This document shows, in pieces, positions 60,386 through 64,000 of a stretch of DNA of 64,000 bases. The stretch's first letter is position 1, and the number at the start of each line of letters is the position of its first letter. The DNA comes from Galdieria partita (Eukaryota > Rhodophyta > Bangiophyceae > Galdieriales > Galdieriaceae), in assembly GCA_025991245.1 (NCBI GenBank), contig BQMJ01000010.1, positions 243,304 through 307,303 of the forward strand, read 5' to 3'. Under the pieces are notes generated by a model. The model was not told the origin of the DNA. It did no database searches and worked only from the letters and a program-made list of their open reading frames with translations. A program made the position numbers and the translations under genes.

Positions 60386-62355
60386 TTTTTGCTAAATGTG
60401 TATAGCGACACTATATTCCAAGTAATTCAACTCTAAGAATGAAGCAAGCAGTGTCTCAAGACAATCAAAAAGCAGAAACTATTTACCAAATGGTTAAATT
60501 TTCAATAGCATTGCATTGTAGAATACAATAAAGTGACCAAATAACAAAACTCAGAATTTTGCTATATAGGACAGATTTCTAAAGACGATTCTAATAAGGT
60601 AAGATTCAACCATGAAGGTCTTGGTGGAACGATCGAAACAAAAGTTTCAAAATATACAAATTGAAAGCTTATCATTACATATGCGCCAAAGACAGCAACA
60701 GCCTTACAAAGAAAAATCAATAAAGAAATATCATTATCGCTACCATGTAATACCTATATGAAAAGACAAATTCAACGAAAAAGCTACTATGTCACCAAGG
60801 CATAAAAATTTAAAAAAATTCCAAAACTTTTGACAACAGTTAAAAAAAAAAGAAGATTTCAGCATTTCATTTTCAGTTCTATTGCATTCGCATTATGAGA
60901 CGGTATTGAAGAGAAGTTTTTTGCGATATATCAAAGGGGAATAGGCAATTTTTGCATTACCAGTTTAGACTTTCTTTATACGGTTTACTAAAGGAACAAT
61001 ACCAAAACAAATTTTAGAAAAAGTCCATAGAAAAAACCTTTAAAGAAATAAAAACTTGAGAATATATTGAGGAATTTTTATGTACCACTTGTTCTTTACA
61101 TCATCGGTACCATGAATCTGTACTCGTCAGGCAGATATTTCTCAACCGTGTGAAACGAAGTAAGAAAGTTACAGCAATCTGCTCACAGAGAAAAAAAACA
61201 ATAGTTTTGATAGAAAGGAATTTAGTAACTATATCACTTGAAATACAGAAGAAAGAACTACTTCTTCTCACTGGAGAAAAAGTAGTAAAAAGAAGGGGTA
61301 ATCCTTGAATGCAGCAATGAAGACAGCACAAAACAAAGAAAGAAAAATGTTGCATAGTGGCAGATTGTTCTAATTTTGAAACGACTTGTTCGCGTACATT
61401 GCTTGCACCTTAGACTAACGTCAACAGAAGGGTACCATTTAAACGAACCACCTAGAATCTCAAAGCGACACAAAAGTAGCAAAAAAAATTGTGCATTCTT
61501 AATAAAATTTGAACTTAAGAAGGAATGTAAAAAACTAACTCTAGTTTTCAATCCAAAAAAAGTTTAAACAAAATGTAGCTGACAGGAAACCAAACTTGGT
61601 CAGTAGCACAGCAAGCATAAAAAATAAAACAATACGTAACTATTCTTTGTGCAGAAAAGCATAAATAAGAAACCGGACATAACCAATTCACTCTGCCCAC
61701 TAAAACTTTGAGACTACTAGAGCTCAGTGAACTGAAAAACCAGGCACGCCCTGGCTGAAAGCATTAAGTATTTTTTCCTCCTTTTGGTTTTACAATACTT
61801 CATTAGGGTATACTTTCAAGTGAAATATGCATACTTATCTAAAAGTTCAAATACAATTGGAAGATATTAACAGGGTGATTCAAGGTAAATTCATCCAATA
61901 TCAGAAACGAAAAAGATTTTCCATCAAATAGATTCGGCACAAATGCCACACAAAGCAAAGTATCACAATATGAGAAAAAGCTATTAAATTACTGTGCAAC
62001 TGTTTCAATCAAGAACGAAGGTAATGATGCTAACGATAACAAAAACGCAACCATTTAAGAAAAATGCTCACAATTTCTGGACAGCTCAAAATTTCGAATA
62101 ATTGCAAAGCAACCGAGAAACTCCTTAACTAGAAAGGGCTGTGAATAAAAAATAGCATCCTAAAATTTTCCCTAAATACCCGTAGTAAACAACAAATGCA
62201 AACATACGCAGAATTTGCACACAAGGCAAGTCATTTGATCTCTGGCAAAACAAGCAGTACAGTTTGAGAATTAATTACTTTTACGAAACTAAAACCAAAA
62301 GTAAAGGTCTTGATAGAACCAATTCGTTTTTTTTCTCCAATGAATTGAGATTTCC
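60386..62355. other. AT-rich subtelomeric DNA, no gene seen
   Basis: About 2 kb without recognisable coding or RNA genes. Near 61785-61815 the sequence TTTTGGTTTTACAATACTTC followed by ATTAGGG resembles the junction seen just before the telomere, so a diverged copy of the terminal unit may end here. Confidence 0.45.
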
Positions 62356-62356
62356 A

Positions 62357-62371
62357 AAACCCTAATAAATC
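62357..62371 (-). repeat. Interstitial telomere-repeat unit in inverted orientation
   Basis: AAAACCCTAATAAATC on the plus strand is the reverse complement of one TTTATTAGGG unit plus flanking T residues. It lies about 1 kb inside the telomere and points the opposite way. A nearby CTAGGGTTCATTAATT at about 62412-62428 is a one-mismatch relative in the forward direction. Confidence 0.6.
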
Positions 62372-62728
62372 ATCAAATGCGAATGACCCGGAACAGGACA
62401 ATAGGAATTTTTCTAGGGTTCATTAATTTTTTTTAATTTTATTACTGTTTCTAACAAAAGTCACATTCTATATAAAGAAACTAACAGGATAGAAAAAGGA
62501 ACATTCATCCAACAGAATAAAGCAAAAGGATCCTTCACCCAATGAATAGGGCTTCACAAGAATAAGTAAAAAACCACAAAAAAAAGCTTTAATAAATGGC
62601 TCTGCAACAAAATCAATGAAAAACGAGAGTTTCAAGGCACAATCAACCCCCAAAAAAATTTCAATCAAACAAACCACTTCGAATTTTAAACCAACACAAC
62701 ACGACATGGAAATGCCTAAACAAATGAA

Positions 62729-63398
62729 GGACAATCATAAGTTAAAAGCAAAATCAAAACTTTTTCCTATCGTTTCCAAGTATTCATGCAATATATCTCA
62801 AATACAAATATAATGGAAAAAACACACACAAGAACAGTCTCCAAAACGCCACCAAACACCCAGTAAAAATTTGCGACTAATTATACTAGACTAAAGGAAA
62901 AAGAAGAGGCTTGATAGAATTAAGAAACTTTGAAATGCATTTCCAAGAAAAAATGCGGTAAATTGTAAAATATGTATAGGCTTGCAGAAGGGAGTGGACA
63001 TTTTTCCTTCTTATTCAGGTTTTACTGAAGGATTACTATTGGGTACATAAAAACGCCTCAACAAAAAAAAGGACAATCACCAGTTAAAACCAAAATATAG
63101 ACTTTCTCTATTTTCTTCCAAGAATTTATGCAATATACCTCAAATACAAATATAAGAGAAAAATATCACACAAGAAAGGTCGCCAGGACGCCAAAAAAAA
63201 CACAGTTAAATTTGTGACTCATTATACTAGACAACAAACAAAAGTAAGAGGCTAGATACAATTAAGGAGCTTTTGTTTGAAATACAACTAAGAGATAAAA
63301 AAGCAGTAAATTGTAAAGTATGTGTAGGCCGACAGGAGGAAGTTGGCATTTTTCTTTCTTATTTTGGTTTTACTGAGGGTTTATTAGGGTTTATTAGG
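62729..63398 (+). repeat. Two tandem pre-telomeric units of about 342 bp
   Basis: Unit 1 starts at 62729 and unit 2 at 63071 (both with GGACAATCA). They share TTATGCAATATA-CTCAAAT, ACAAATATAA, GACT-ATTATACTAGAC, GTAAATTGTAAA-TATGT and TTGGTTTTACTGA or TCAGGTTTTACTGA. Unit 2 runs straight into the telomere; at the same place unit 1 reads AAGGATTACTATTGGGTAC, which looks like a decayed first telomeric unit. No open frame is conserved. Confidence 0.75.
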
Positions 63399-64000
63399 GT
63401 TTATTAGGGTTTATTAGGGTTTATTAGGGTTTATTAGGGTTTATTAGGGTTTATTAGGGTTTATTTAGGGTTTATTAGGGTTTATTAGGGTTTATTAGGG
63501 TTTATTAGGGTTTATTAGGGTTTATTAGGGTTTATTAGGGTTTATTAGGGTTTATTAGGTTTTAGGGTTTATTTAGGGTTTATTTAGGGTTTATTAGGGT
63601 TTATTAGGGTTTATTAGGGTTTATTAGGGTTTATTTAGGGTTTATTAGGGTTTATTAGGGTTTATTAGGGTTTATTAGGGTTTATTTAGGGTTTATTAGG
63701 GTTTATTTAGGGTTTATTAGGGTTTATTTAGGGTTTATTTAGGGTTTATTTAGGGTTTATTAGGGTTTATTAGGGTTTATTAGGGTTTATTTAGGGTTTA
63801 TTAAGGGTTTATTTAGGGTTTATTTAGGGTTTATTAGGGTTTATTAGGGTTTATTTAGGGTTTATTAGGGTTTATTTAGGGTTTATTTAGGGTTTATTTA
63901 GGGTTTATTAGGGTTTATTAGGGTTTATTAGGGTTTATTAGGGTTTATTAGGGTTTATTAGGGTTTATTAGGGTTTATTTAGGGTTTATTAGGGTTTATT
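63377..64000 (+). repeat. Telomeric repeat tract, (GGGTTTATT[T]A)n, right chromosome end
   Basis: About 60 units reaching the end of the window. The main unit is the 10-mer GGGTTTATTA; the 11-mer GGGTTTATTTA is interspersed, becoming frequent from about 63570. Rare variants are TTAGGTTTTAGGG near 63555 and TTATTAAGGG near 63801. The G-rich strand runs 5'->3' toward the right edge, as it must at a right-hand chromosome end. The unit looks like a plant or vertebrate type repeat (TTTAGGG or TTAGGG) with an added TTTA. Confidence 0.95.

Noticed and set aside
57217-62813. Short hydrophobic or Lys/Asn-rich frames in the terminal 7 kb
   Set aside because: Composition follows from A/T runs; none has motifs, neighbours or splice sites that support a gene.

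Overview
The window is nuclear DNA of a photosynthetic eukaryote, most likely a cyanidiophycean red alga close to Galdieria. The reasons are very short GT-AG introns (mostly 41-79 nt, two near 200), very tight gene spacing, nuclear genes for organelle-targeted proteins (magnesium chelatase ChlH, carotenoid isomerase, FtsH, two Cpn60s), eukaryotic housekeeping genes (delta-COP, eS8, Noc2, an XMAP215-type TOG protein) and tRNAs with eukaryotic structure. The species name is inference. The window ends in a telomere at its right edge, so it is the last 64 kb of a chromosome arm.

Bases 1 to about 43,850 are a dense housekeeping region. In order: a plastid-type Cpn60 (cut by the left edge), a family-4 glycosyltransferase, delta-COP, a leucine-rich-repeat protein, an organellar-type RNA m5U methyltransferase, carotenoid isomerase, a Hep59/Tls1-like protein, FtsH, mitochondrial HSP60, a small acidic protein, dCMP deaminase, Noc2, ChlH, an EEF1AKMT4-like methyltransferase, tRNA-Asp, a DUF3082-like membrane protein, eS8, a bZIP factor, an SLC35B1-like nucleotide-sugar transporter, a thioredoxin-like protein, organellar uL15, acetylornithine aminotransferase, RlmH, an MFSD5-like transporter, a 2,129-residue TOG protein, an intron-containing tRNA-Arg and a UreE homologue. 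Exon boundaries were worked out by eye from splice sites, reading frame and family alignment. Several nominal ORF starts are TTG or GTG, so the first in-frame ATG was used instead. Three head-to-head pairs have start codons only 17-20 bp apart.

From about 43,870 to 63,376 the gene density collapses. This is AT-rich subtelomeric DNA with diverged repeats and one intact-looking gene at 50,327-52,734. That gene encodes a P-loop NTPase followed by a C-terminal region resembling the nuclease part of Crinkler/RHS-type proteins. Decayed relatives lie at about 47,440-47,950 and 54,506-54,905, and a direct repeat of about 0.7 kb lies on both sides of it. Two tandem units of about 342 bp precede the telomere.

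The terminal tract (about 63,377-64,000) is made of GGGTTTATTA (10 nt) and GGGTTTATTTA (11 nt) units, an unusual telomeric repeat. The most interesting points are the telomere sequence, the subtelomeric Crinkler/RHS-like protein with its remnants, and the UreE homologue that has lost its nickel-binding histidines.
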